Origin: Planctomycetota bacterium
GTDB lineage: Bacteria; Planctomycetota; Brocadiia; JAADGH01
DNA: 64,000 nt
NCBI GenBank assembly: GCA_013152475.1
Contig: JAADGH010000109.1
Coordinates: forward strand, 8,247 to 72,246
Direction of reading: 5' to 3'
Under the pieces are notes generated by a model. That model was not told where the DNA came from, ran no database searches, and worked only from the letters and a program-made list of their open reading frames with translations. A program made the translations under genes and the position numbers. Numbering within the stretch: position 1 is the stretch's first letter; each line of letters starts with the position of its first letter. Below, piece after piece: positions 9,359 through 18,890 of this stretch.

Positions 9359-10288
9359 CTAAGAACCAAGCGAAGTGATGTGCGCCGCCACGCACTTGGG
9401 CAGGTCGCCCAGCCCGTATCCCCCCTCCAGTGTGGCAACGATTTTCCCACCGCATGTCCCCTCGGCGACTTGTTTCACGATCCGTGTAAGCGCGCCGAAG
9501 TCTTCGTCTTCCAGGCTCAGCCCGGCAATCGGGTCGTTCACATGGGCGTCGAATCCGGCGGAGATGAGGACAAACTCCGGTCCAAACTCCTTCACCGGAC
9601 CGTTCAGCACATCCTCGAAAATGGAGACATACTCCGCCCGGCTTATGCCGTATGGCACGGGTTTGTTGATTGTCGCGCCTTTTCCCTCGCCCTCTCCGGT
9701 CTCCGTCGCCGCGCCGGTCCCGGGATAGAAGGGGTAGCGATGGATCGAGAAAAAGAGCACCGCCGGATCGCGATAGAAGGCATCCTGCGTGCCGTTCCCA
9801 TGGTGCACATCCCAATCGACGATCGCAATCTTCTTTAAGTTATACTTTTGTTTCAGGTAGTGCGCCGCGATGGCCACGTTGTTGAACAGGCAGAAGCCCA
9901 TCCCCTGCGCAGGCAGGGCATGATGCCCCGGTGGCCGGACAAGGCAGACCGCCGACTCAACCTTGCCGCCCATCACCGCATCGACCGCGTCCAACAATGC
10001 GCCCGCCGCGTGAACCGCCGCGTCGTACGACCGGGGCGAGACCACGGTGTCCGGGTCGAGCATCCCGCCGCCGCCCGCGGCCACCTTCCGGCAGTGGGCG
10101 ATGTAGCGCGCCTCGTGATTTGCGCCGATCTCCTGCTCGGTCGCCGCGCGGGGACCGGTGCGGACGTTCTCCCAGAGTCCCTGCTTCTTGAGGTGTTCCC
10201 GGATGCTCACCAGCCGCTCGGCGTTTTCCGGGTGGTGTCCCGTGTCGTGTTCCAGAAAAATGTCGTCATAGAAGAGAATCGGTTTCAT
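9359..10288 (-). CDS. Histone deacetylase-superfamily / acetylpolyamine amidohydrolase-like hydrolase
   Basis: HDTGHHPENAERL...LVRPPGHHALPAQGMGFCLFNNVAIAA...IVDWDVHHGNGTQDAFY...SAGFDAHVNDPIAGL zinc-ligand motifs. Confidence 0.93.
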   Translation of the reverse strand: MKPILFYDDIFLEHDTGHHPENAERLVSIREHLKKQGLWENVRTGPRAATEQEIGANHEARYIAHCRKVAAGGGGMLDPDTVVSPRSYDAAVHAAGALLDAVDAVMGGKVESAVCLVRPPGHHALPAQGMGFCLFNNVAIAAHYLKQKYNLKKIAIVDWDVHHGNGTQDAFYRDPAVLFFSIHRYPFYPGTGAATETGEGEGKGATINKPVPYGISRAEYVSIFEDVLNGPVKEFGPEFVLISAGFDAHVNDPIAGLSLEDEDFGALTRIVKQVAEGTCGGKIVATLEGGYGLGDLPKCVAAHITSLGS

Positions 10289-10296
10289 GCGAGCGG

Positions 10297-11568
10297 CTAC
10301 CCGGCGATGATTTTCTTCCCACGCATATACGGCTGAAGGACCTCGGGCACGTCGATGGTCCCGTCTTCCCGCTGATACATTTCGACAAGCACGAGAACGA
10401 GCCGGGCGAGGGCGACGCCGGATCCGTTCAGCGTGTGGACGAACTGGACCTTTCCGTTTTCGTCGCGAAAGCGAATGTTCGCGCGACGCGCCTGGAAGTC
10501 GGTGAAGTTGCTGCACGAGGACACCTCCAGCCAGCGCTGGATTCCCGGGGCCCAGATCTCGATGTCATAACACTTTGCCGCGGCGAAGCTTAGCTCGCCC
10601 GTGCAAAGCTGCAGGATTCGGTATTCGATCCCCAGTCTCTGGAGCACATCTTCGGCATTTTGCAGAAGGGTCTCCAGCTCGACGTAGGATGTCTCCGGCC
10701 GGACGAACTTGACCATCTCCACCTTGTCGAACTGGTGGACGCGCATCAGCCCGCGCGTGTCGCGGCCGTACGCGCCGGCCTCGCGACGGAAGCAAGCGGT
10801 ATAAGCCGTGTAGTAGATCGGCAGGTCCTCGTGGGACAGAATTTCGTCGCGGTGAATATTTGTGACGGGTACCTCTGCGGTGGGGATCAGGAAGAAGTCA
10901 TCCACATCGCACCGGTACATGTCCTCTTCCAGCTTCGGCAGCTGGCCGGTGCCCGTGATGGCATCGCGGTTGGTGAGGAACGGCGGGAAGACTTCCGTGT
11001 ATCCGTGCTCCTCGATGTGGAGGTCGAGCATGAAGTTGTAAAGCGCTCGTTCCAGCAGCGCGCCGTCGCCTTTGTACAGGCAGAAGCCCGATCCGGCGAT
11101 CTTCGCCGCCGCCTCGAAATCAAGGATGCCCAACTGCGGACCAAGGTCCCAGTGGGCCTGCGGCGTGAAGGTGAATTCCTTTCGCTCGCCCCAGTGTTTC
11201 ACTTCCACGTTGTCGTTCTCATCCTTGCCGACGGGTGTGCCCTCGGCGGGAATATTCGGCACGAGAAGCTGCAAGTCGCGGATCATCGGTTCCAGATCAC
11301 GGAGCTTCTCCTCCAGCTCCTTGATCTGCCCTCCGACGCCGCGCATCTCCTCGATAAGCGCGCCGGCGTCCTGCTTCTTTTTCTTCAGCTCATTGATCTG
11401 TTTCGAGACCTCGTTGCGGCGGGCGCGGAGCTTCTCGACCTTCGGGATGATCCCTCGTCGCTCTTCGTCCAACTTGAGGAGGGCGTCAACATCCGCAAAG
11501 TCGGCCTTCTCCTCCATGGCCTTGCGCACCTTGTCGGTTTCGTCTCGAATGATGCTGATATCGAGCAT
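10297..11568 (-). CDS. serS: Seryl-tRNA synthetase
   Basis: [22 protein letters not shown]-terminal coiled coil; class II motifs ([65 protein letters not shown]). Confidence 0.98.
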   Translation of the reverse strand: MLDISIIRDETDKVRKAMEEKADFADVDALLKLDEERRGIIPKVEKLRARRNEVSKQINELKKKKQDAGALIEEMRGVGGQIKELEEKLRDLEPMIRDLQLLVPNIPAEGTPVGKDENDNVEVKHWGERKEFTFTPQAHWDLGPQLGILDFEAAAKIAGSGFCLYKGDGALLERALYNFMLDLHIEEHGYTEVFPPFLTNRDAITGTGQLPKLEEDMYRCDVDDFFLIPTAEVPVTNIHRDEILSHEDLPIYYTAYTACFRREAGAYGRDTRGLMRVHQFDKVEMVKFVRPETSYVELETLLQNAEDVLQRLGIEYRILQLCTGELSFAAAKCYDIEIWAPGIQRWLEVSSCSNFTDFQARRANIRFRDENGKVQFVHTLNGSGVALARLVLVLVEMYQREDGTIDVPEVLQPYMRGKKIIAG

Positions 11569-11640
11569 ACGTTCCTTTCCTCCCTTCGTCCCGGACATGC
11601 TCCGCCAAATGAAGGCAGGCTCGGAGCGGGGAACGAATCC

Positions 11641-11967
11641 CTACTTCTTCTTCGATGGCGCGGCCTTCGGCGCGGGCCTGGGTGTGATATCCGGCTTGTA
11701 CGGATGTCCCACACTCTCCTTGGCCTCCTGCGCCTTGATCGTCAGGCCCTTGCCCTGGAGCACGACCTGCTCGCCGTTCTCGGCAACGAACTTGATGGTG
11801 CCGAAGTCGTCGTAGGGCACCGACCCCGGCGCGGTCTTCCAGATGCCGATTTGCTGGCCATCCTGGTAGGCCTCAACCCAGTAGGCCGTCTTCGGCTTGC
11901 CGCGATATGCGCCACAGCCAGCCAGGAAAAACGCCGCCGCGCAGCACAGGATCAACACTCTCCTCAT
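11641..11967 (-). CDS. Small lipoprotein, hypothetical
   Basis: Lipobox signal MRRVLILCCAAAFFLAGC; Pro/Lys-rich C-terminus. Confidence 0.65.
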   Translation of the reverse strand: MRRVLILCCAAAFFLAGCGAYRGKPKTAYWVEAYQDGQQIGIWKTAPGSVPYDDFGTIKFVAENGEQVVLQGKGLTIKAQEAKESVGHPYKPDITPRPAPKAAPSKKK

Positions 11968-12143
11968 CGGTCACGCTCCTTTCGTATCACTCCCGAGTTT
12001 TCTTCGAGAAATACCGTCTCTTATTTTCCATATTCGCGATGGATTGTCAACTCTCAAGTTCCATCCGCCACCATGCTCGCGCCGACGACGAGGGCGGTGT
12101 ACTCAGGCGGGTGGAGGATCATCGCTGGGGTCATGCGACAGAC

Positions 12144-15100
12144 CTATCGCTCCAGTTTCTGGATATACTCCGCACAGCTCCGCCGCCAACGGGCGTAGTC
12201 GTTGCCATTGTACTTCTCAGAGATGGCCCGAACGAGGGCGCTCTGCTTGACTTCCAGTGGCAGGCTCAGCAACTCTTTTTTCAGGCCATCGAGGAACGCC
12301 TGGGCCTGCTGGACTGTCCCCGCATACTTCGGATTGTTTTTCCGCTGCTTGATGAGGGACTCAAGCGTGGAGAGATATCGCTCGTCGTCGATTCCCTCCC
12401 GATACCCTTCGTACAACCGCGTGGCGACAATCTCGCCCTTCACCGGAAAGGCATAGCCGAAGTCGAACCCGTCCTTGTCCGTCAGTGGGTCACCCCGGTA
12501 GGCGTTGTAGGCCCAGGGGCAGTGCGTTGTGACCGGCGTGAGCCACAGCCAGAAGCCGTTGCACAGGCGGCCCCACTCAGGCGTCACTTCTGTTCCACGC
12601 GGGTTGTAGTAGCACCAGGCCTCGTCGCCGGCCTTCTTCAGTTCTTCCGCCAGCTCGTCGAAGCTCTGGCCCGAGGCCAGACGCATGTCCATACTATGAC
12701 CATGGTAACAGCGGATGTCCACGTAGGGGTCGATGGCCTTCAGATACTCATCGACCTTCGGCGACGGCTGGTTGTGGAACGTAATATACATTCGCAGCCC
12801 CGGCACGCGCCGGACGACCTTGGTCAGTCGGATATACCGGTCGAAGCGATCCCGGCCAAAGACCTCGTCCATGTGCGTGACAACGACTTCCCCCCAGCCT
12901 TCCTTCTTGGCGAGATCGACCAGGCCCCGCAGGGCCTTCTCGCCGATTTGCTGGAACTCCTCGCTCTCCTCACTGCCGACCAGACGGGACAGGCGCTCCA
13001 GGCCGGTCCAGACGATGTAGGGCGGCTCGAAGCCGAACTCACGAAGGATGCCAATGTATTTCCGGACGTCATCGTAGTCCACTACGATCTGGTCGCCTTC
13101 CTTCCGATAGTTGATGCGCGGCCGCCACAGGGCGCGATTGGCGCCGTGGGCGCGGATGTCAGCAAGCTCCTGTCGGATGATGGCCTCGTATTCCTCATCC
13201 GACGCGCCCTGGGGGCGGACAGACCGATAGTAGAACGAGTAGTTCTTCTTCGGCTTCTGCAGAGTGATCGGCAGCACCTCGAACTCGATGGGCATATCGA
13301 CCGCCGGGGCATTGGCCGGTGCGATGTGCAGCGCCCCACGATACATCCCGGGACTCACCCCATCGGGAACCTTCACAATCACATGAACCCGCCGGAACGT
13401 ATTCGGCGCCATGTCAAAAGGCTCGGGCCGGAGCAGATACCGGCTCACGAACACGGCGTCTTCCGGGGGACGGCTGTAGTGGGTGCGGCAGAGGTAGCGC
13501 TTCACCAGACGCAGGTCGATGCTGTCGCCGCCGATGGTCGCGCCATCCGGACCACGCAGATCCGACATGCTGAGTTTCACGTTCATCAATTTCTTGGATG
13601 CGAAAACAGCCGCACCGAACGGCTCATATTCCCCACGCGCAGCAAATGCCTTGATCGGCCCACCCTCGCACGACTCCGGCGGCAGGGCCGCGGGGTCGAG
13701 ATCATCCAACGGCTGAACGGCATAGACGCGGTAGCCCCGGTCATTCGGGGGGACCGCCACGTCGAGCCGGTTGGGGTCCACCTCGCGGAGCGGGGGAAGC
13801 TTCACCCGCTCGACCGGATTTTTCAAGTTGATCTCATAGGCCGTTGGCTCATATCGAGGTGATGAAATTACAATCTGTGTCGGCCCGGCGCGCAACCCAT
13901 CGAGCTTGAACACTCCGAACGGATCGGTGCGGACCAACCCGAGTTGCGTGCTGATGGCCAGGCCCTGAACGCGGTCGCCCTGCTCGTCGAGCACGAGCCC
14001 CTGAAGCCGTACCGTGCCCTTCTCCTCCGGCGGGGTGGGCTTCTCCGCAAACTCAAGCCAGCCGAACTTGCCGGGCGAATGGAAGCTGCCCGACACGGGC
14101 GCCCAGGAGGAGACCTCCCGCAGGTGCTTCTCCTCACGGCCGATGTTGAATCGCCAACGATCCCCCTGCTTGGGTGCGGCCCCGAAAGCGTCAAAGGGGA
14201 TGGCCACCTCGACGGCCCATTCGTGTTTTTCCTGCCGCACACCAACCTGCGCCCCGGACTCCCACGTGCGGTCGCCCTTGGGATATCGTATGTCGCAGAC
14301 CGTGCCGATGGCGTTGACGGCGATATGGTAGTATGTCGATTCCTTCGGATTCGGCTTCATGAAAATCTCGATGCAGTCGTCCGACCACACCGGGCCGTCG
14401 TGCTGCGTCACCTCCGTCTTCAGTTGTTTCATGCGGGCCTCGGCGCACCGGGCGGCCACATAGAGACTCTGGTCGTCGTAGGCCACCCATGCCTTCGTTC
14501 GCTGCGTGATCTTCCCGCCGAACCTCGCGTCGTTGAGGGTCACCGTAGCCGCTCCCTTCCACACGTCATCATCCAGCTTGCCGTCGATCTTCGGGGGCGC
14601 CGCAACCTTGCCGACGCCGAGGGTCGGGACGACGATCCGCAGCGGCCCCTCGGGAACGGGAATGGCGCGAACGTCGGCCGTCGTGGAGAACTCCAGACGT
14701 TCAGCCGGATCGAACCGTTTCCGTGCAATGTTTGACACGCGCACCTCGTCAATGGCCCCCTGGAAAAATCGCCGGGCGGCCGCCACCTCACCACCGATCT
14801 CGAGTGTCCCCCGGCTCTCCGAGAGCCGTCCCGATTTCGTTTTCTCCGCTTTGCGCTCGCCGTTGATGATGAGGCACATGCTTTTTCCGTCGTACACCCC
14901 GCCGATGTGCACCCACGTGCCGGTGGGAATAGGCGCGGTAATGGATTCCCAGAGTCCATCGGCGCTCACGTAGAACACAACGTCGGTGGATTTTGCCTGG
15001 ACGTAAAGTCCGTACACCCCCGACCGATAGGCAATCCGCTGCAGGTCATTGCTGGGCTTGTCGAGCCGTACCCATGCCTCGATAGTCACCTCGGTGTCCG

Positions 15101-15380
15101 GTCCCAGTGCGGGGTGGAAGCGGACCACCGCCCCGCCGCCGTGGCAGTCGATGGCCTTGCCAAACTTGCCCTCCGCCCACTTGGTTCCTGTCAAGGAGAC
15201 ATTGAGTCCGAACTCCCCGGCATCGGCGGTCCGGTCCCCCTGCCCCTCGTCGAAGTGGAGGAGAATGGACGTGAAGGCGTCGGGCTGGTATGGCCCGGAT
15301 GGGACGCCCATCGACTGGGCCATGATGAGGGGAGTGAGAAACACGATGCAAAACAGAACCAACCACGATTGCTTGACCAT
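12144..15380 (-). CDS. Secreted LamG + CBM9-like + DUF4091/GH123-like multidomain protein
   Basis: Signal peptide; LamG-like SILLHFDEGQG...TEVTIEAWVRLD; CBM9-like PPKIDGKLDDDVWKGAATVTL...WSDDCIEIFM; C-terminal TIM-barrel with GIDDERYLSTLESL. Confidence 0.75.
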   Translation of the reverse strand: MVKQSWLVLFCIVFLTPLIMAQSMGVPSGPYQPDAFTSILLHFDEGQGDRTADAGEFGLNVSLTGTKWAEGKFGKAIDCHGGGAVVRFHPALGPDTEVTIEAWVRLDKPSNDLQRIAYRSGVYGLYVQAKSTDVVFYVSADGLWESITAPIPTGTWVHIGGVYDGKSMCLIINGERKAEKTKSGRLSESRGTLEIGGEVAAARRFFQGAIDEVRVSNIARKRFDPAERLEFSTTADVRAIPVPEGPLRIVVPTLGVGKVAAPPKIDGKLDDDVWKGAATVTLNDARFGGKITQRTKAWVAYDDQSLYVAARCAEARMKQLKTEVTQHDGPVWSDDCIEIFMKPNPKESTYYHIAVNAIGTVCDIRYPKGDRTWESGAQVGVRQEKHEWAVEVAIPFDAFGAAPKQGDRWRFNIGREEKHLREVSSWAPVSGSFHSPGKFGWLEFAEKPTPPEEKGTVRLQGLVLDEQGDRVQGLAISTQLGLVRTDPFGVFKLDGLRAGPTQIVISSPRYEPTAYEINLKNPVERVKLPPLREVDPNRLDVAVPPNDRGYRVYAVQPLDDLDPAALPPESCEGGPIKAFAARGEYEPFGAAVFASKKLMNVKLSMSDLRGPDGATIGGDSIDLRLVKRYLCRTHYSRPPEDAVFVSRYLLRPEPFDMAPNTFRRVHVIVKVPDGVSPGMYRGALHIAPANAPAVDMPIEFEVLPITLQKPKKNYSFYYRSVRPQGASDEEYEAIIRQELADIRAHGANRALWRPRINYRKEGDQIVVDYDDVRKYIGILREFGFEPPYIVWTGLERLSRLVGSEESEEFQQIGEKALRGLVDLAKKEGWGEVVVTHMDEVFGRDRFDRYIRLTKVVRRVPGLRMYITFHNQPSPKVDEYLKAIDPYVDIRCYHGHSMDMRLASGQSFDELAEELKKAGDEAWCYYNPRGTEVTPEWGRLCNGFWLWLTPVTTHCPWAYNAYRGDPLTDKDGFDFGYAFPVKGEIVATRLYEGYREGIDDERYLSTLESLIKQRKNNPKYAGTVQQAQAFLDGLKKELLSLPLEVKQSALVRAISEKYNGNDYARWRRSCAEYIQKLER

Positions 15381-15414
15381 GCCAGTCTCTCCTATGGACA
15401 GGGCGAGGGCGTCT

Positions 15415-16431
15415 CTAAAGCCTGACGGACTCTCCGGTTTCTACGGACTGCAAAATACCCAACGCAACACTCACGGACATCTTGCCATCGGCGCCCGTGA
15501 TCGGCACATCGCCGTCGGAGCGAACGGCCTCGGCGAAGAGCCGGATCTCCTCATGGAACCAGTTTTGGAAATTGTCCGCAGGGAACTCCTCCATGGAGCC
15601 ATCGGCGCGAATGAGCGTGAGTTTGCTCCGCACCCCGCCGATGATCTTGCCCATGGGGCCGATGTATTCCTCCACCCGAAGCTGCTGCTCAGGGGGGATG
15701 GCCGGCGGCATGGAGTTGCACGTGATGATTGTCCCCACATCGCCCGAGGCATACTCCACCATGCCCGATACCATGTCGGGGGCCAGCTCCTTCACGTCCT
15801 TCAACTCCTCACGAAATTCCCCAAATGTGAATCCGCGCCCCATCACGTGCACGGGGTCGCTCTCGAAGATGACACGCCACGAGTCGAAGGCATGAATGCA
15901 TCCATCCACGATCGGCCCGCCGTTGCCATGTTTGTCGTGAAAGACCGGACGGTTATTGAAGCCCGTGTTGCCCTTCAGCACCATCACCGGCCGGCCGATG
16001 GCGCCGGAGGAGATCAGCTCGCGCAGCTTGGCAGTCTGTTTGGAGAAGCGCTCCATGTGCGCGATCATGAACTTGATGCCGGTTTTCTGCGCGGCCTCAA
16101 TCATCCGGTCGCACTCGGCCAGCGTCAGGGCCATGGGCTTTTCGCAGATGACATGCTTCCCGTTCTGTGCGGCGCAGACGGTCACGTCGGGGTGCAGGCC
16201 CGCCGGCGTGCAGACCGACACGAGATCGACGTCGTCCCGCGCCAGCGCCTCTTTGTAGTCGGTGCACGCTGCCTCGAAGCCGTGCTTCTTGGCATAGACC
16301 TCCGCGACGTCGGCGTCGATGTCGCAGGCCACGGCCAGTCTGGCATAGGGCAGTTCCTTCCAGCCGGAAACATGTCGCTCGCTGATATTCCCGGTACCGA
16401 CAACGCACACACCCAACATATCTTTGGCCAT
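15415..16431 (-). CDS. Gfo/Idh/MocA-family oxidoreductase (1)
   Basis: LGVCVVGTGNISERHVSGW...VCTPAGLHPDVTVCAAQNGKHVICEKPMALTLAECDRMI. Confidence 0.93.
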   Translation of the reverse strand: MAKDMLGVCVVGTGNISERHVSGWKELPYARLAVACDIDADVAEVYAKKHGFEAACTDYKEALARDDVDLVSVCTPAGLHPDVTVCAAQNGKHVICEKPMALTLAECDRMIEAAQKTGIKFMIAHMERFSKQTAKLRELISSGAIGRPVMVLKGNTGFNNRPVFHDKHGNGGPIVDGCIHAFDSWRVIFESDPVHVMGRGFTFGEFREELKDVKELAPDMVSGMVEYASGDVGTIITCNSMPPAIPPEQQLRVEEYIGPMGKIIGGVRSKLTLIRADGSMEEFPADNFQNWFHEEIRLFAEAVRSDGDVPITGADGKMSVSVALGILQSVETGESVRL

Positions 16432-16551
16432 CTATCTCTCCTTGCTGTTTCCTGTCAAATTTCGATTCTCTTATACCACTAATTTTTCGGAATTGCCAGC
16501 CACTGCGTGTCTGCCCTATGCCACTACTTCGCCTTTCTGTCCCATGAGCTA

Positions 16552-16580
16552 TTGACTCCGTGGGGAGAAGTCTTTAGTAT
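16552..16580 (+). promoter_or_regulatory. Candidate promoter (TTGACT-17-TAGTAT) for the 16625 gene
   Basis: -35 at 16552-16557 and -10 at 16575-16580, 17-nt spacer, located in a divergent intergenic region. Confidence 0.6.
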
Positions 16581-16624
16581 TGCGGTCTTACCTGGCCCAA
16601 CGAATAAGCAACGGAGGATTTGAC

Positions 16625-17692
16625 GTGAGTGAGGAGACCTTGACTCTCGGGATTATCGGCGCTGGAAACATCGCGACGCGGCATCTGGCCAATCTGGACT
16701 TCATCGGCGGCAATCGCGTAGTCGGCATTGCCGATATGAACCTGGACCTGGCGAAGGAGAAGGCCAATCCTGTCGGCGCGACGGCCTACGCCGACTGGCG
16801 GGAGATGCTTGACAAGGAGCCGCTCGACGGTGTGCTTCTCTGCACACCACCCGTCCTGCGCAAGGCCGTGTTCGAGGCGGCGGTCGAGAAGAAGGTGGCC
16901 GTATTCTGTGAAAAGCCCCCAGCCAGGAACGCCGAGGAGGCGCGGGAGATCACGAAAGTCGTCGAAGACTCCGGCATGATCTGCAGCGTCGGGTTCAACT
17001 GCCGCTATGCGCCGTCGGTCGATAAGTGCAAGGCGCTCATCGGCGACAAGAAGATCAACATCGTTCGCGCCGCCGTCATCAGTCCTGCCGCGCTGCCGGG
17101 CCCGGGCCGGCTGGAGGACTGGTTTTTCCTGAAGGAGAAGGGCGGCGGGTTGTTCGATGTCATGATCCATACGCTCGATCTTACACGGTATGTCGCGGGG
17201 GAAGTGGCGACCGTGCATGCTTTCGGGACGAATGTCATCATTCCGAAAAGCGAAACATTCACCATTGAAGAAACCATGTCGATCAACATGCTTTTCGACT
17301 CGGGCGCGACGGCGTCCGTCGTGAGCACGTGGGCCTGCGCGCAGGGCACGAGCGACCTGACGTTTTTCGGCGAAGATTTCCAGATCAGTCTCCGGCCGAT
17401 CCCGCCGAGGCTGAACGGCAAGATCGGCGCAAAAGGCGAAAAAGCCGAGAGCTGCGACGAAGACTTCCCCCAAGGTCCGGCCATGGGGCGCAGCGGGCAG
17501 GTCCATCCCAACCGCAAGCCGGAAGATCCCCCCGACCCGCCGCACCATGACGAGATGAAGGTCTTTCTCGAGGCCATCCGCACCGGCTCGATGGGGGCCA
17601 TCCGAAGCCCCTTTGCCGACGCAGCAGGGACGATGGCCCTGGTCGATGCGATCACGCGATCCATCGAATCGGGCAGTGTCGAGCAGGTCTGA
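16625..17692 (+). CDS. Gfo/Idh/MocA-family oxidoreductase (2), probable GTG start
   Basis: LTLGIIGAGNIATRHLANLDF...LCTPPVLRKAVFEAAVEKKVAVFCEKPPARNAEEAREI. Confidence 0.92.
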   Translation: MSEETLTLGIIGAGNIATRHLANLDFIGGNRVVGIADMNLDLAKEKANPVGATAYADWREMLDKEPLDGVLLCTPPVLRKAVFEAAVEKKVAVFCEKPPARNAEEAREITKVVEDSGMICSVGFNCRYAPSVDKCKALIGDKKINIVRAAVISPAALPGPGRLEDWFFLKEKGGGLFDVMIHTLDLTRYVAGEVATVHAFGTNVIIPKSETFTIEETMSINMLFDSGATASVVSTWACAQGTSDLTFFGEDFQISLRPIPPRLNGKIGAKGEKAESCDEDFPQGPAMGRSGQVHPNRKPEDPPDPPHHDEMKVFLEAIRTGSMGAIRSPFADAAGTMALVDAITRSIESGSVEQV

Positions 17693-17710
17693 ATGAAAGC
17701 CCCAACGCAT

Positions 17711-17739
17711 CCTTCCGCAGGCTTGAAACCTGCGGAAGG
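17711..17739. repeat. Perfect 11-bp inverted repeat CCTTCCGCAGG-CTTGAAA-CCTGCGGAAGG
   Basis: Arms 17711-17721 and 17729-17739, 7-nt loop, between two co-directional genes. Confidence 0.75.
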
Positions 17740-17767
17740 GTCGGACACAGAAAGCGAGGCATGGATC

Positions 17768-18814
17768 ATGGCCAAATCCGGCGAGCTGAAAATCAACAAA
17801 CCCGAAAAGGTCCAGCCCGGCTACATCCTCTACTCGCCCTATGCGGGGCAGGGGTTCGTGCTGATTGACCGGGAGGCGAACATCGTCCACGAGTGGGCGA
17901 CGGGACGCTACACCAAGGTCGCGGAGCTACTGCCGGACGGCCGCATCCTCTACGCCCGCATGCGTGAGGGCGTCTTCGAGGCGGATTGGGATAACAACAT
18001 CCTCTGGTCCTATGCGTGCCGACAGCACCACGACTTCTGTCGGAAGGAGAACGGGAATACACTCATCGTCTGCAACGAGTTCGTCTTTATCGACCGCATC
18101 TGGCGCGGCGCGATGGACAAGAACGACCGGTTCATCGAGGTGGATCGCGACGGGAACATCGTTTGGGAATACCACCTCGACCAGGGCATCGACGACCTGT
18201 TCGCCCTCCTGCCCAAGTTCAAGCTCACCGAGGCGGAGGACTGGGCCCACAACAACACGATCGAGTCGCTGCCGGAGACGGAGCTTGGTCGGAAGGACGA
18301 GCGCTTCCGCGCGGGCAACGTCCTCTTCAGCGGGCGCAGCATCCACACCATCGGCGTCATCGACTACGACACCAAGCGGATCGTCTGGGCCTTCGGCGAG
18401 GGCGAGCTCGACGGCCAGCACATGCCGACGATGCTGCCGAGCGGGAACATCATGTGCTTCGACAACGGCACGTCTCGCGGATATTCGCGCGTGATCGAGA
18501 TCGAGCCGGCGAGCCGCGAGATCGTGTGGGAGTTCCGCATCCCCGACTACGCCTATGCGCGTGCGCTTTCCGGGCAGGAGCTTCTGCCGAACGGCAACAT
18601 CCTCATCTGCTGCGGCAACCCGGGTGCCACCCCGCCGAAGGACGGTCCCCCCGCCCACCCCACCGGCCTGTCGGGGATCATCATGGAGGTCACGCGCGAT
18701 GGAGAGATCGTCTGGGAACTGCACAACACGATTGATGGCCTGCGAAAGGCCTATCTGAAGGCGGTTTATCGCGCGGCGTTCTATCCGAAGGAAATGGTCG
18801 AGGCCCACCGGTAG
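17768..18814 (+). CDS. Arylsulfotransferase (ASST)-like beta-propeller protein
   Basis: GYILYSPYAGQGFVLIDREANIVHEW...RHDFCRKENGNTLI...DRDGNIVWEYHLD...NTIESLPE...SRVIEIEPASREIVWEF. Confidence 0.7.
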   Translation: MAKSGELKINKPEKVQPGYILYSPYAGQGFVLIDREANIVHEWATGRYTKVAELLPDGRILYARMREGVFEADWDNNILWSYACRQHHDFCRKENGNTLIVCNEFVFIDRIWRGAMDKNDRFIEVDRDGNIVWEYHLDQGIDDLFALLPKFKLTEAEDWAHNNTIESLPETELGRKDERFRAGNVLFSGRSIHTIGVIDYDTKRIVWAFGEGELDGQHMPTMLPSGNIMCFDNGTSRGYSRVIEIEPASREIVWEFRIPDYAYARALSGQELLPNGNILICCGNPGATPPKDGPPAHPTGLSGIIMEVTRDGEIVWELHNTIDGLRKAYLKAVYRAAFYPKEMVEAHR

Positions 18815-18890
18815 GCAGCCTTCGCGAGAAAACGCCCAGAAAGGAACGCTCATGTATGACAGACGGATAGCGTTGTCGGCCAGGGTGGGC

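Noticed and set aside
10660-13862. Plus-strand ORFs 10660..12198 and 11907..13862
   Set aside because: Antisense to serS, the lipoprotein and the CBM9/DUF4091 gene; no domain evidence.
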